Shown here piece by piece: positions 20,190 to 35,600 of a stretch of DNA of 64,000 nt. The notes below the pieces were generated by a model. It ran no database searches. It saw only the letters and a list, made by a program, of their open reading frames with translations, and was not told the origin of the DNA. Where the stretch lies: the NCBI GenBank assembly GCA_945787785.1, contig CALZIO010000002.1, positions 1 through 64,000 on the forward strand, read 5' to 3'. How positions within the stretch are numbered: position 1 is the stretch's first letter; the number at the start of each line of letters is the position of its first letter. Origin of the DNA: an uncultured Chromatiaceae bacterium (GTDB taxonomy: Bacteria; Pseudomonadota; Gammaproteobacteria; Tenderiales; Tenderiaceae). The position numbers and the translations under genes were made by a program.

Positions 20190-23069
20190 TTAACTAACGG
20201 CACGCAGCGTACGTCCTTTTGTTTCCGCCTTGCCATTTAGTGCGGTATCTACCAATTCTGCTTGTGCCACCTGATGCATGTAGAGCAAGCCTTCTGCGGG
20301 TGCCGCATAGGCTGCTCGGCCAGCATAAAACAAGTTCTGGCTATCCTTAGTCAGATCGCGCAAACGTGGTTGAATAAAATACCAGGCACCTTGGTTTTTT
20401 GGCTCTTCCTGACACCAAACCACTTCAGTCGCTTTACTGTATTTATCGAAAATCTGGCCGAGGCGCTCTTTGGCAATTGGATAAATTTGTTCTAACCTGA
20501 CAATGGCAACATCGTTGAGCTGATGCTCGCGGCGCTTTTCCAACAAATCGAAATAGACCTTGCCACTACAGAGCACAACGCGTTTTACTTGATCTGGTTT
20601 GATGTCATCAATCTCATCGATGACAACTTCGAATTTTCCCTTGGTCAAATCATCCAGACTTGATGTAGAAAGCTTATGCCGCAACAGACTCTTGGGTGAC
20701 ATCACAATCAAAGGTTTGCGAAATGGGCGTAACACCTGGCGCCGCAACATGTGAAACATTTGTGCCGGGGTGGTGGGATAAATGACCTGAATATTGTCAC
20801 CGGCGCAGAGCTGCAAATAACGTTCCAAACGCGCGGATGAATGCTCTGGCCCCTGACCGTCATAGCCATGGGGCAACATCATCACCAGGCCACAGAGACG
20901 CCCCCATTTCACTTCACCGGCGCTGATAAACTGATCTATTACTACCTGGGCGCCATTGGCAAAGTCACCAAACTGGGCTTCCCAGATCACCAGCGACTCA
21001 GGTGAAGCGCTGGCATAGCCATACTCGAAACCAAGCACCGCCTCTTCTGACAACAACGAATCAATAACACGAAAGTGAGCTTGTTCCTCACTCAGATATT
21101 GCAACGGTGAATAACTCTCGCGCCGTTTTTGATTGTGATAAACGGCATGACGGTGAAAGAAGGTGCCACGACCACTATCCTGACCCGAAACGCGCACTGG
21201 GTAGCCATCAAGCAGCAAACCACCATAAGCTACATTTTCCGCAAACCCCCAATCAAGCGGCATATCACCCGCCGCCATCTTGCGACGATCCTCAATTACC
21301 TTCGCAGCACGGGAATGAAGTTCAAAATCATCCGGCATGGTCGTGATTGTGTCTGCGACTTGCTTGATGGTAGTTAATTGCATTGAAGTATCTGTTTCTT
21401 GAGTCCAGTGAACATTCTTGTAAGGCGACCAGTCGACCGCAAACTTCTTATCGATATCAGAGGTCAATTCACGCGATACCAATTTGCCCTCATCCAACAT
21501 GGCGCGATACTCATCCAACAAGGCATCAGACTCTTCCTTGCTGACGACACCTTCATCATTCAGGCGTTGAGCATAAAGCTTAACCGTTGTGGGATGACTG
21601 CGAATCTTCTGATACATCACCGGTTGCGTCACCGCCGGCTCATCGGCCTCGTTATGACCCTGGCGCCGGTAACAAACCAAGTCGATGACAACATCGCTAT
21701 TAAACTGTTGACGATAATCCAGTGCGATCTGTGTCGCGAACACCACAGCCTCCGGATCATCACCATTGACGTGAAGAATAGGCGCCTGAATCATACGTGC
21801 GACTTCTGTACAGTACATGGTAGAGCGCACATCCAGGGGGTTACTGGTGGTAAAACCAATCTGGTTATTGATGATGATGTGAATCGTTCCGCCCGTCGTA
21901 AATCCACGCGCCTGAGACATATTCAATGTCTCCATCACTACCCCCTGACCTGAGAAGGCTGCATCACCGTGAATCAACACCGGCAGGACCTGACTGCCAT
22001 TCAAATCACGGCGGCGATGCTGACGGGCACGCACGGAACCCTCAACCACCGGGTTAACTATCTCGAGATGAGAGGGATTGAATGCCAGGGCAAGATGCAC
22101 TGTGCCTCCAGGCGTTTTCATGTCTGAAGAAAAACCCTGGTGATACTTCACATCACCACAAGCATTGTTCTCAATGTCACACACCCCTTCAAATTCCTGA
22201 AACATATGAGCGGGGTTCTTACCCATAATATTCACCAACACATTGAGCCTGCCACGATGGGCCATGCCAACCACAACCTCTTTGACCTTCTGACTGCCTG
22301 CCCGCCAGACCACCTCATCCAATAATGGGATCATGCTCTCACTGCCTTCGAGTGAGAAACGCTTTTGCCCGACGTATTTAGTATGTAGATATTGCTCCAG
22401 TCCTTCCGCGCCAATCAGCTTACGCAGGATGTGACGACGCATCTGGTCGGAAAATTTGGGTTTACTGCGGCTCCCTTCCAGCAGCTGTTGTATCCAGCGC
22501 TTCTGAATGGTATCGCTGATGTGCATATATTCAGCACCGATGGAGCCACAATAGGTCTCTTGCAACAACTCCAGTATCTCGCGCAATTTGGCCTGCGGCG
22601 CCCCCACTAACGAACCGGTGCTGAAAACCGTATCCATATCGGCTTCAGTCAGGGCATGGTAGCTTGGATCCAGTTCCGAGATCGAACTCTGTTCCTGCAA
22701 GCCCAACGGATCAAGCATCGCCTTCTGGTGACCACGTATGCGATAGGCAGCGATTAACTGCAGCACTGCGACCTGCTTACTGGCAGACACTGCCACTGAC
22801 GCACCCGTATTCTCGGTTGATGTTCTTACCCTGCGGTCATGCACCAGATCATAAAATTCTTTTCTGACCTGTGCATGATCGACATCGGCGGTGACCGGGC
22901 CGGGTTCTAATTGCAATTTATCGAAATAGTCTTGCCATCTTGGCTCAACTGAGGTGGGGTCTTGCAAATATTTCTGATACAACTCTTCAACAAACGGGGC
23001 ATTTCCGCCAAACAAATGACTCTGCTCTAAAAAGCGCTGATAACGATCCTTCGATTTTTCCTGGCTCAT
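20190..23069 (-). CDS. sucA: 2-oxoglutarate dehydrogenase E1
   Basis: 959 aa; GMAHRGRLNVL, HGDAAFSGQGVV, PHGYDGQGPEHSSAR. Confidence 0.98.
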   Translation of the reverse strand: MSQEKSKDRYQRFLEQSHLFGGNAPFVEELYQKYLQDPTSVEPRWQDYFDKLQLEPGPVTADVDHAQVRKEFYDLVHDRRVRTSTENTGASVAVSASKQVAVLQLIAAYRIRGHQKAMLDPLGLQEQSSISELDPSYHALTEADMDTVFSTGSLVGAPQAKLREILELLQETYCGSIGAEYMHISDTIQKRWIQQLLEGSRSKPKFSDQMRRHILRKLIGAEGLEQYLHTKYVGQKRFSLEGSESMIPLLDEVVWRAGSQKVKEVVVGMAHRGRLNVLVNIMGKNPAHMFQEFEGVCDIENNACGDVKYHQGFSSDMKTPGGTVHLALAFNPSHLEIVNPVVEGSVRARQHRRRDLNGSQVLPVLIHGDAAFSGQGVVMETLNMSQARGFTTGGTIHIIINNQIGFTTSNPLDVRSTMYCTEVARMIQAPILHVNGDDPEAVVFATQIALDYRQQFNSDVVIDLVCYRRQGHNEADEPAVTQPVMYQKIRSHPTTVKLYAQRLNDEGVVSKEESDALLDEYRAMLDEGKLVSRELTSDIDKKFAVDWSPYKNVHWTQETDTSMQLTTIKQVADTITTMPDDFELHSRAAKVIEDRRKMAAGDMPLDWGFAENVAYGGLLLDGYPVRVSGQDSGRGTFFHRHAVYHNQKRRESYSPLQYLSEEQAHFRVIDSLLSEEAVLGFEYGYASASPESLVIWEAQFGDFANGAQVVIDQFISAGEVKWGRLCGLVMMLPHGYDGQGPEHSSARLERYLQLCAGDNIQVIYPTTPAQMFHMLRRQVLRPFRKPLIVMSPKSLLRHKLSTSSLDDLTKGKFEVVIDEIDDIKPDQVKRVVLCSGKVYFDLLEKRREHQLNDVAIVRLEQIYPIAKERLGQIFDKYSKATEVVWCQEEPKNQGAWYFIQPRLRDLTKDSQNLFYAGRAAYAAPAEGLLYMHQVAQAELVDTALNGKAETKGRTLRAVS

Positions 23070-23220
23070 TCCTGCTATACGCCTATTTTTGGTTGTTCTC
23101 CATACACTTATTCGTCAAGCTTAGACAAAACTCAAGCATAGTTAATAGTATTTATGTGAAAAAAGTTTAAAATTCCAGTTTCTGTTCTCCTAAAACAAAA
23201 TTTTACAAATCGCGGACAGT

Positions 23221-23256
23221 AAAAAGGCCCGTCAACCTCCATTGCTGGGCCTTTTT
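23221..23256 (-). terminator. Rho-independent terminator between glnB and sucA
   Basis: AAAAAGGCCC ... GGGCCTTTTT symmetric hairpin. Confidence 0.85.
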
Positions 23257-23277
23257 AAACATAAAACATAATGTTTT

Positions 23278-23679
<402 letters not shown>

Positions 23680-25296
23680 TTATTTATAACCCGAAGTAAT
23701 TGGATAACGGCGATCTCGGCCAAAGGCCTTACGACTGATCCGCACCCCAGGTGGCGCCTGGCGCCGTTTGTATTCATTACGAATCACCATATGTGCTATT
23801 CGAGTGACAATGGCGTCATCATATCCAGCTGCGACGATATCCTCGATGCATTTCTCCTCGTCGATATACATCTCCAGAATCGGATCAAGCACGTCATAGG
23901 GTGGCAAACTATCGCTGTCTTTTTGATCCGGCGCCAATTCGGCAGACGGTGGCCGCTCAATGACCCGCTGTGGAATCACAGGTGATACGGAATTGCGGTA
24001 TTTAGCTAGGCGATACGCCAATAGCTTGGGCACATCCTTGATCGGCGCATAACCACCCGCCATGTCACCATAGAGCGTGGAATAACCCACCGACATCTCG
24101 CTCTTATTACCTGTGGTCAATACCATCTTGTGTTTCTTGTTGGAGATTGCCATCAAAATGATGCCGCGGCAGCGGGCCTGAATATTCTCTTCAGTGGCAT
24201 CCCAGGGTTTACCGGCCAGCTGACCTTTAAGCAACTCAAGAAAGATATCAAAGGCAGGTTTGATAGCGATGGTATGACACTCAACTCCAAGAACCCTAGC
24301 CTCTTCATCAGCGTCTTCCATGCTCATATCTGCCGTAAACTGAGACGGCATACGTACTCCCTCAACCCTGTCAGGGCCGATGGCATCAACAGCAATTGCT
24401 AGGGTCAACGCCGAGTCGATACCACCAGAAAGCCCGATAACAACGCCAGCAAAACCATTCTTTTCAATGTAATCGCGCACCCCCAGCACAATGGTTTGAT
24501 AAACGCTGGCCTCGAGTGGCAAGGGTTCATGAATCGTTGCAAATAACGGTGTTACCTGTTTATTTGTGTCAAATTCAGCGAGGTATAGCCCTTCAACACA
24601 AGGCTCAGCACGTTGGGTCACGCTGCCATCTGAGTCCATCACTAATGACTGACCATCGAACACCAATTCGTCCTGACCGCCGACCAGATTACAATAAACG
24701 ATCGGCATGGCCGCCTCTGCCAGCCGCGCCCGCATGGCAGCTTCGCGCTCCTGCCATTTATTAATATGAAACGGTGAGGCATTGAGATTCAGCATGATTT
24801 GCGCCCCGGCCGCGGCCGATTGTGCCATGACACCCGGTTGCCACATATCTTCACAGATGCTCATGGCAAGGCGCACACCTTTCAATTCAAATACCGCGGC
24901 TTCAGTGCCAGCGTGAAAGTAGCGCTTCTCATCGAAAACACTGTAATTGGGTAGGTGATGCTTGCGATAAACCACCCTGATCTCACCATCAATGATCATA
25001 CCGGCGCTGTTGTATTGGAATTTGTCGGTAACTTCCGGATAGCCCACCACCATGGCAATACCACGTACTGATTTGAGTTTTTCCAATCCTTCCAGAACCC
25101 GCTTTTGCAAGCCGGGTCGTAACAACAGATCTTCCGGTGGATAACCGGTAAGCGTCAGCTCGGGGAACAACACCAGATCAGCCTGCAACTCATCGCGGGC
25201 CTGTTTAACGATAGTAATTATTTTAGAGATGTTAGAAACAACATCGCCCACCAGAAAATTCTGTTGGGCGATGGCGATACGAAGTGATTCAGACAT
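23680..25296 (-). CDS. nadE: NAD+ synthase (glutamine-hydrolysing)
   Basis: N-terminal nitrilase-type amidase domain plus VIGLSGGIDSALTLAIAVDA synthetase motif. Confidence 0.96.
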   Translation of the reverse strand: MSESLRIAIAQQNFLVGDVVSNISKIITIVKQARDELQADLVLFPELTLTGYPPEDLLLRPGLQKRVLEGLEKLKSVRGIAMVVGYPEVTDKFQYNSAGMIIDGEIRVVYRKHHLPNYSVFDEKRYFHAGTEAAVFELKGVRLAMSICEDMWQPGVMAQSAAAGAQIMLNLNASPFHINKWQEREAAMRARLAEAAMPIVYCNLVGGQDELVFDGQSLVMDSDGSVTQRAEPCVEGLYLAEFDTNKQVTPLFATIHEPLPLEASVYQTIVLGVRDYIEKNGFAGVVIGLSGGIDSALTLAIAVDAIGPDRVEGVRMPSQFTADMSMEDADEEARVLGVECHTIAIKPAFDIFLELLKGQLAGKPWDATEENIQARCRGIILMAISNKKHKMVLTTGNKSEMSVGYSTLYGDMAGGYAPIKDVPKLLAYRLAKYRNSVSPVIPQRVIERPPSAELAPDQKDSDSLPPYDVLDPILEMYIDEEKCIEDIVAAGYDDAIVTRIAHMVIRNEYKRRQAPPGVRISRKAFGRDRRYPITSGYK

Positions 25297-25304
25297 TTAA
25301 ACAG

Positions 25305-26177
25305 CTAATTCCCCAGTACTTCCAGCATCTTGTCGCCAATCTCTGCCGGAGAACGGACTACCGCTGCACCGGCCGCATCCAGTGCCTTAAACTTCTCATC
25401 CGCCGTACCCTTACCCCCAGCAATGATGGCACCAGCGTGGCCCATGCGTTTGCCCGGTGGCGCGGTTACACCGGCGATGTAGGCCACGACCGGTTTGGTT
25501 ACACACTCTTTAATGTAGTCAGCAGCGGCCTCTTCAGCCGTGCCGCCGATCTCACCCACCATGACGATGCCTTCGGTCTGCGGGTCATCCTGGAACAGTT
25601 CGAGACAATCGATGAAGTCTGTGCCCTGAATTGGATCACCACCAATACCAACGCAGGTACTTTGACCCAGGCCATTATTGGTGGTTTGAAAAACAGCCTC
25701 ATAAGTCAACGTGCCAGAGCGGGAGACAATACCGATCTTACCTGGCTTGTGAATCATGCCTGGCATGATGCCAATCTTGCACTCACCCGGAGTAATCAGA
25801 CCCGGACAGTTAGGACCAATCAGGCGCGAATCACTACCGGCCAGGGCATATTTCACCTTAAGCATATCCTGCACTGGAATACCTTCGGTGATACAGGCGA
25901 TCACGGCAATGCCGGCATCGGCCGCTTCCAGAATTGCATCGGCGGCAAAGGCCGCTGGCACATAGATCATGGTGGCGTCGGCACCGGTCTGTTTCACTGC
26001 ATCCGCAACGGTATCAAACACCGGCAGGTCAAGATGGGTTTGACCGCCCTTGCCCGGTGTTACGCCACCGACCATCTGCGTGCCATAGGCGATAGCCTGT
26101 TCAGAGTGAAAGGTACCCTGTTTGCCGGTAAAACCCTGACAAATAACCTTAGTGTCTTTATTAATCAGTACAGACAT
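25305..26177 (-). CDS. sucD: Succinyl-CoA synthetase alpha subunit
   Basis: [47 protein letters not shown]; start refined inside ORF 25305-26258. Confidence 0.97.
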   Translation of the reverse strand: MSVLINKDTKVICQGFTGKQGTFHSEQAIAYGTQMVGGVTPGKGGQTHLDLPVFDTVADAVKQTGADATMIYVPAAFAADAILEAADAGIAVIACITEGIPVQDMLKVKYALAGSDSRLIGPNCPGLITPGECKIGIMPGMIHKPGKIGIVSRSGTLTYEAVFQTTNNGLGQSTCVGIGGDPIQGTDFIDCLELFQDDPQTEGIVMVGEIGGTAEEAAADYIKECVTKPVVAYIAGVTAPPGKRMGHAGAIIAGGKGTADEKFKALDAAGAAVVRSPAEIGDKMLEVLGN

Positions 26178-26178
26178 T

Positions 26179-27348
26179 TTAGTTACCCCCTTTCGATGCT
26201 GCCACAACCTTCTGCGCCGCATCGGTGAGATCGGCGGCACTGGTAATGGCCAGGCCACTGTTGTCTAACAGCTCAAGACCCTGTTGGGCATTAGTGCCTT
26301 CCAGTCGCACCACTACCGGAATCTTCACACCCACCTCTTTCACTGCGGCGATGATGCCTTCAGCGATAAGATTGCAACGGACGATGCCACCGAAAATATT
26401 CACCAGCACGGCTTTAACTTTTGAATCGGCCAGGATCAGCTTGAAGGCCTCGGCAACTTTTTCAGCCGTAGTGCCACCACCCACATCGAGAAAGTTTGCA
26501 GGGTCACCGCCGTTGAGTTTGATTAGGTCCATGGTTGCCATGGCCAGACCGGCACCGTTGACCATGCAGCCAATCTCACCATCCAGGGTGACATAGTTGA
26601 GGCCATGTTGTTCGGCTTCGTATTCTGTTGAATCTTCCTGTGAGGCGTCTTGCATCTCGGCAAGCGATTTCTGGCGGTAGAGTGCACTGCCATCGATGCC
26701 CATCTTTCCATCCAGCGCGACCACATCGCCCTGCTTGGTCACCACCAGTGGATTGATCTCCACCAGACTGGCATCCTTTTCGGTAAACATCTTATAGAGG
26801 CCCATCAGCAGTTTGGTTATCTGCCCAGCCAGGCTGCCTGGCAGGCCTATACCAAAACTAATTTGACGGCACTGGTATGGCATCAGACCAGCAACAGGAT
26901 CAACTGCCACTTTGATCAGCGCTTCGGGCTGGGTCTCCGCCACCTCTTCGATATCCATGCCGCCCATAGCTGATGCCATCACCACAACCCGTTCAGAGGC
27001 ACGGTCAACCATCAGACTGACATACAACTCTTTGTCGATATCACAAAGCGACTCGATAAAGACAGTGTTAATAGGCAGACCTTTGGAATCAGTTTGATGC
27101 GTCACAAGACGCGAACCCAGAAAACCTTCAGCGGCTGCCTTGAGCTCATCAACACTCTTGACCAACTTAACGCCGCCGCCCTTGCCGCGCCCCCCGGCAT
27201 GGACCTGGGCCTTGATCACCCAGCCCTCACCGCCGAGCGAGGTAGCAGCCGCTGCGGCATCTGCTACGCTCGTTGCCGCCACTCCTTTCAGGACTGGCAC
27301 GCCATATTCTGCAAACAGTTGTTTCGCCTGGTATTCGTGAAGATTCAT
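26179..27348 (-). CDS. sucC: Succinyl-CoA synthetase beta subunit
   Basis: [25 protein letters not shown]-grasp; start refined inside ORF 26179-27420. Confidence 0.97.
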   Translation of the reverse strand: MNLHEYQAKQLFAEYGVPVLKGVAATSVADAAAAATSLGGEGWVIKAQVHAGGRGKGGGVKLVKSVDELKAAAEGFLGSRLVTHQTDSKGLPINTVFIESLCDIDKELYVSLMVDRASERVVVMASAMGGMDIEEVAETQPEALIKVAVDPVAGLMPYQCRQISFGIGLPGSLAGQITKLLMGLYKMFTEKDASLVEINPLVVTKQGDVVALDGKMGIDGSALYRQKSLAEMQDASQEDSTEYEAEQHGLNYVTLDGEIGCMVNGAGLAMATMDLIKLNGGDPANFLDVGGGTTAEKVAEAFKLILADSKVKAVLVNIFGGIVRCNLIAEGIIAAVKEVGVKIPVVVRLEGTNAQQGLELLDNSGLAITSAADLTDAAQKVVAASKGGN

Positions 27349-27457
27349 GCGGCCCTGCCTTGTTGTTATGTACCTTTCCTTGGTATCGACGTGTCCCCCG
27401 ACACATTTAGACCACCTCAATCAACTCGCTTAGGAGAAATATATGGGTGACACGTAA

Positions 27458-27571
27458 GGAGTCTCTTAATTAACTCATTCTGACGAAAGCCAGAACTCAG
27501 TAACTATCTCTAGTTTTATCTAGACTCCGGCTTTCGCCGGAGTGACGAAAATGCGTTTACTTCAGTGAATT
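27458..27571. repeat. Degenerate palindromic element related to the MITE-like family
   Basis: Left end GGAGTCTCTTAATTAACTCATTCTGACGAAAG, right side GACTCCGGCTTTCGCCGGAGTGACGAAAATGCG; right terminus not clearly preserved. Confidence 0.4.
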
Positions 27572-27573
27572 TG

Positions 27574-28023
27574 TTAGAACGGAATATCATCATCGAAATC
27601 ATCAAAACCACTGCCGCCCGCTGCTGCAGGCTCTGCTTGCTTAGCTGGCGCCTTTGCAGGTGCGCCACCAAAATCAGAGGCTCCGCCGCGGCTATCGAGC
27701 ATTTGCATTTCGTTGGCAACGATCTCGGTCGTATAGCGATCCTGTCCGTCCTGACCTTGCCACTTGCGGGTTTGCAGCTTGCCTTCGATGTAGACCTTAG
27801 AACCCTTCTTCAGGTATTCACCGGCGATCTCACCCAGGCGATTAAACATAACAACCCGGTGCCACTCAGTACGCTCCTGATTTTCGCCGGTCTGTTTGTC
27901 TTTCCAGTTCTCTGATGTTGCCAGTGTCAGGTTGGCCACCGCACCGCCACTGGGCATGTAGCGCACTTCCGGGTCTTTGCCCAGGTTGCCGATAAGGATG
28001 ACCTTGTTGATACCTCTTGCCAT
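27574..28023 (-). CDS. ssb: Single-stranded DNA-binding protein
   Basis: [38 protein letters not shown] ... DFDDDIPF acidic tip. Confidence 0.98.
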   Translation of the reverse strand: MARGINKVILIGNLGKDPEVRYMPSGGAVANLTLATSENWKDKQTGENQERTEWHRVVMFNRLGEIAGEYLKKGSKVYIEGKLQTRKWQGQDGQDRYTTEIVANEMQMLDSRGGASDFGGAPAKAPAKQAEPAAAGGSGFDDFDDDIPF

Positions 28024-28073
28024 GGAAATACTCCTAATTAGATATAACGATTACTGTGTTGTGAGTGAGACTA

Positions 28074-29498
28074 TCATACCAACGCCTTGTCTGCCGCTGG
28101 TGTCGAATCTGACTCTGGATTCAGCTCTTCATCCGGTACAGAAAAGCGCTCCAAATCTTCCTCATCGACAATCTTGCTGTCGATTTTCAAATAGGCCACA
28201 CCATCTTCCGGAATCACGACCACTTCGACCACTCCAGCGACTTTTGAAATCTCACTCGCGAGTAGTTTTGCCTGAATATCATCGACTTGACCAACATTTA
28301 TCATGTAGCTTCCAAGGTGGCGCGGTGGCTTCATGGTGCCTGCCAGGATGAGCCAGATCGACGCCAGCAGACCACAAAACATAAACACGGCATCACCACT
28401 CATGTGCTGATAAAGCCAGCCGCCGGACACACCACCGACGAAGGCGCCCATGAATTGGGAACTGGTATAAACCCCCATCGCCGTGCCCTTCTTGTCCGCC
28501 GGGGCAATCTTGGCCACCAACGAAGGTAACGAGGCCTCGAGCAGGTTAAAAGCCAGGAAGAACGCCAGCAGGGCAATGACGATGCCGGTGAGTGAATCGC
28601 TGACCTGACTCAATGACAACACGGCGATCATCAATAGTGTGATGGCGCCGACAAAGATCTGTTTCATCTTGCGCTTTTTCTCGGCAATGATTATGAAAGG
28701 CACCATGGCAAAAAATGAGATTACCAGTACAAACAGATAGACCTTCCAGTGCGATTCACTGGCCAGACCGGCCTGATCACGCAACGCTAGTGGCACAGCG
28801 ACAAAGATGGCGGTCAGGATCAGGTGCAGGACAAATATACCGAAATCAAGCCGCAGCAGTTGACTGTCTCCCAATACGTTCTTGAACTGGGCCGGCACTG
28901 GCTCGGCATCACGATGAAAGCGGCTTATCACCGGGGTTGGTACCAGCAGGGCCAAGATCGCCATCCCCACCAGGGCCAGTACTGCAGTCATCCAAAAGAT
29001 GCCGTGCAGCCCAAACCACGAGTTCACCATTGGCCCCAAGATCAGCGCAATCGAGAATGATACGCCCATGCTCATCCCCATGATCGCCATGGCCTTGAGA
29101 CGATGCTCCTCGCGGGTCAAGTCTGCTGCCAGTGCCATCACCGCCGCCGCAATCGCCCCTGCCCCCTGCATGGCACGACCGATAATAATGCCAGTGACCG
29201 TATCCGACATCGCCGCCACTACACTACCCAGGGCAAAAATGGCTAGGCCGCCGTAGATCACCGGCTTGCGGCCAATACGATCAGACAACATGCCAAACGG
29301 GATTTGCAGTATCGCCTGGGTTAGGCCATAGATGCCCATCGCCAGGCCAATCAGAAATGGTGTCGCACCCTCTAAATGTTCTGTGTAGAGGGTAAACACG
29401 GGCAGGATCATGAACAACCCCAACATTCTTGTACTAAAAATACCCGCCAACGAAAAAGCTGCACGGCGTTCGGTTGGGGTCATCCCGGAATTCTTCAT
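28074..29498 (-). CDS. MFS transporter (YajR-like, with C-terminal cytoplasmic domain)
   Basis: MKNSGMTPTERRAAFSLAGIFSTRMLGLFMILPVFTLY; GMLSDRIGRKPVI; start refined inside ORF 28074-29609. Confidence 0.88.
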   Translation of the reverse strand: MKNSGMTPTERRAAFSLAGIFSTRMLGLFMILPVFTLYTEHLEGATPFLIGLAMGIYGLTQAILQIPFGMLSDRIGRKPVIYGGLAIFALGSVVAAMSDTVTGIIIGRAMQGAGAIAAAVMALAADLTREEHRLKAMAIMGMSMGVSFSIALILGPMVNSWFGLHGIFWMTAVLALVGMAILALLVPTPVISRFHRDAEPVPAQFKNVLGDSQLLRLDFGIFVLHLILTAIFVAVPLALRDQAGLASESHWKVYLFVLVISFFAMVPFIIIAEKKRKMKQIFVGAITLLMIAVLSLSQVSDSLTGIVIALLAFFLAFNLLEASLPSLVAKIAPADKKGTAMGVYTSSQFMGAFVGGVSGGWLYQHMSGDAVFMFCGLLASIWLILAGTMKPPRHLGSYMINVGQVDDIQAKLLASEISKVAGVVEVVVIPEDGVAYLKIDSKIVDEEDLERFSVPDEELNPESDSTPAADKALV

Positions 29499-29573
29499 CT
29501 GGATTAAATCGCTTTGCTTCGTGGAGTGAAAAGGTCGTATATTAACAGGTTCACTAAGCGACGGAAAAGCAGT

Positions 29574-32474
<2,901 letters not shown>

Positions 32475-32696
32475 TGAGGCCTGTATAAACAAAGGATTTT
32501 TTGAGACTCTGCCTCGTTTTAGCCACCCTCTTGCTGTTTAGCCACTTAATTCGGTAAATCATACAATTTGCCAATCAAAATCATTAATAATCCTGGCTCA
32601 ATACTCGATAAATCGTTTTCCATTATTTTATCAGTGTTAATTTGATCGCTTTTTGATCGATAAGATATTTAGGGGATTACATATTTTAAACGAGCT

Positions 32697-35600
32697 GTGG
32701 GTTCTATCATATTGAATTTTAATAACAAATTTTTAAGCACGCGATATTATGCCCTGCTTCTGATTCTGATTACCATACTCCCTGTTCTTGGTTTAATGCT
32801 GTATCACAATTATGAAGACCGTAGCGATGCCATAAAAGTTATCCGCAATCAGACCATGGATGTTTTGCGTGATATCAACCGTTCTCAAGAAAACATTCTA
32901 GATAGCACTCATGATCTGCTAATAGCACTGGGACAGCATCCTTCTATTCGATCATTTAGTGAAACTGAATGCAAAACTACATTGACAGAAGCACTAAATA
33001 AATACACCCGTTATAACAGTCTGTCTGCGTATAAGCCGGATGGCACTCGCTTTTGTAGTACTGCCGATGATGGCGAGTTAGTTGAATTTAAGAACAGCGA
33101 GCTTTTCAAATCTTCACTCACAACAAAGAGTTTGGTGACAAGTAAGTACATCATCAGTCCATCATTAGATAAGCCGATCTTGGTTATTAGTCACGCCGTG
33201 GCAGATAAGGCTGGAGATGTAAAAGCATTTCTCAATGCAAGCTTATCCATGGGTTGGCTTGAGAAAATGTTAGGGCGTTTGCCTTTATACGACAATGCCA
33301 GATTAACTGTATTTGACCATAATGGAAAAATATTACTTGCGCATCCTGGTTACGCTAACAACATAGTTGGGCAGCCCTATAACAATAGGCTTATCATTAA
33401 TGAAGCACTAAAAAACCCGTATCTCAGCGTTAAAGAAACAACTAATTTCTATGGTGCTGAAATTATCAATGCCATAGGTCCATTAGGCTCGGACAAGACG
33501 CTTGCCTTCATTACTTTGTCTGTGCCCAAAGATACTGCCCTGGCTCCAAGTTATCAGCAGCTCCTTGAAAGTTTAAGCTTAACCGCAATCATTTCAATTC
33601 TAGCCATATTATTTGCATTTAGTTGGACTCAACACCTGTTTATCAGTCCGATTAAAGAGCTGGTTACAGCAACCCGTAGATTAAGATCCGGAAAGTTTGG
33701 CAGCCAATCTACACTAGAAAGCGGGCCCGCTGAGCTCAAAGAACTTGGTGTGGCATTTAATGAAATGTCATCATCAATAGCACGGCAAACTAATGTAAAA
33801 AACCGTGTAGAAACCGCATTAAGACAGCTAATTCAAGGGACTAAAAAACATGCGTCAGAAGAATTTTTTACTCACGCCGTTTCCATTTTAGGAAAATACC
33901 TGGAAGCTGATATTTGCCTGATTGCTATGATTGATCAAGATAATCCAGATAAAATTATTACAAAGTCGATGTATTCAAAAAATTCATCAATCTCGAATCT
34001 AAAGATTGATCTGATCAACTCCCCAGCTAAGCAAGTATTAACCGATCAAACGTATTGCATATTTCCTGACGCGGTACAACAAGAGTTTCCTGATGACCAA
34101 TTGCTCACCGAGCTTGGTATCGAAGCATATGCCGGCACGGCATTAATTGACTACCACCTGAATATAAGAGGCCTATTGGCAGTAATGACATCTACGCCAA
34201 TAGAAGATCGCGACATGTACCAATCTCTAATACAGGTGTTTGGTGCCAGGATAACGGCTGAAATAGAACGCCTAGATACAGATAATGAGCGGCAAAAATT
34301 GCTGGAAGAAACACAGCTTACCGCCACAGCTTTTGACACCCATGAAGGGATGTTCATTACAGACCCTAACAAAAAGGTTCTTCGTGTTAACAATGCATTC
34401 AGCGAGCTTACAGGGTTCAGTGATGATCAAGTGATTGGAAATTCACCCTTCAACCTGATTAACGGATGCGAACCACATATAAATTGTAACTTGATATGGG
34501 AAGAAGCTGAACAGCATGGAAAATGGCAGGGCGAAGCAACGATTACCGACAGACAAGGCATACCGTTTCCAGTCAAATTAACACTCAGCGCGGTTGCTAA
34601 CAAAAACAAGGTAACTACCTATTATGTCGCCCATTTCCAAGACATCAGGCAACAAAAAGAGTATGAGGCCAAGATCAAACATCTTGCCTATCATGACGCC
34701 CTCACACAACTCCCCAATCGCTCCTTATTAATTGACAGACTGGACCGGCTAATTTCCTCCATGAAACGAAGGAACAGTCATGGGGCTATACTCTTCATCG
34801 ATCTCGACCACTTCAAGGAAATCAACGACACGCTTGGGCACAATATAGGTGATAAGTTATTAATCGAAGTATCGAGACGCATGAAGGAATCGCTACGTGA
34901 AGAAGACACCGTGTCCCGCTTCGGTGGTGATGAATTTGTAATTCTTCTTTCGCAATTGAATCAAGATCGGCAATTAGCATCAATTACGGCACATAAAATA
35001 TCACAAAAGATTCATAAGAAAATATCAGAAGAATATGCCATTGTTGAACACACTTTAAAAATATCCAGCAGTATTGGAATTGCTTTATTTCCGGATGAAA
35101 ACAATACCGCCGAAGACTTTCTTCGACATGCTGACCTAGCCATGTATGATGCAAAAGGCACTGGTCGAGACACCATTAGGTTCTTTAAGCAGGAAATGCA
35201 ATCTATCGCCGTTGAACGCCTCAGCCTTGAGCATGAAGTACGCTCCGGCTTCGAAAATAATGAATTCGTTCTCTATCACCAACCTCAGGTTGATCTCAGT
35301 AATGGCAACATTATAGGCAGTGAACTGCTAATGCGCTGGAATCACCCGAAAAATGGGCTTGTGTTTCCCGGTACATTTATTTCAGTTATGGAGAAAGGTA
35401 ACCTGATTCATAGCGTTGGCGAATGGGCCATACAAACGGCGTGTGATTCAATCAATAAGCAAAACAGCCTGCAATTAGATTTCCCAACAAAACTGGTTAC
35501 CTCCGTCAATATCAGCTCAAGTCAATTTCAGGATCGTAACTTCATTTCCACGGTGGAGAATATTTTGGAAAAGAGCGGCATTGATGGAGAACAATTGGCT

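Noticed and set aside
25284-26228. 314-aa plus-strand ORF
   Set aside because: Antisense shadow of sucD, which is unmistakable on the minus strand
35310-35345. Possible loss of EAL activity (ELLMRW instead of EALLRW)
   Set aside because: The catalytic Glu is retained, ELL variants are common, and the other EAL motifs (TEN, DDFGTGYSS, KIDRSFI) are intact
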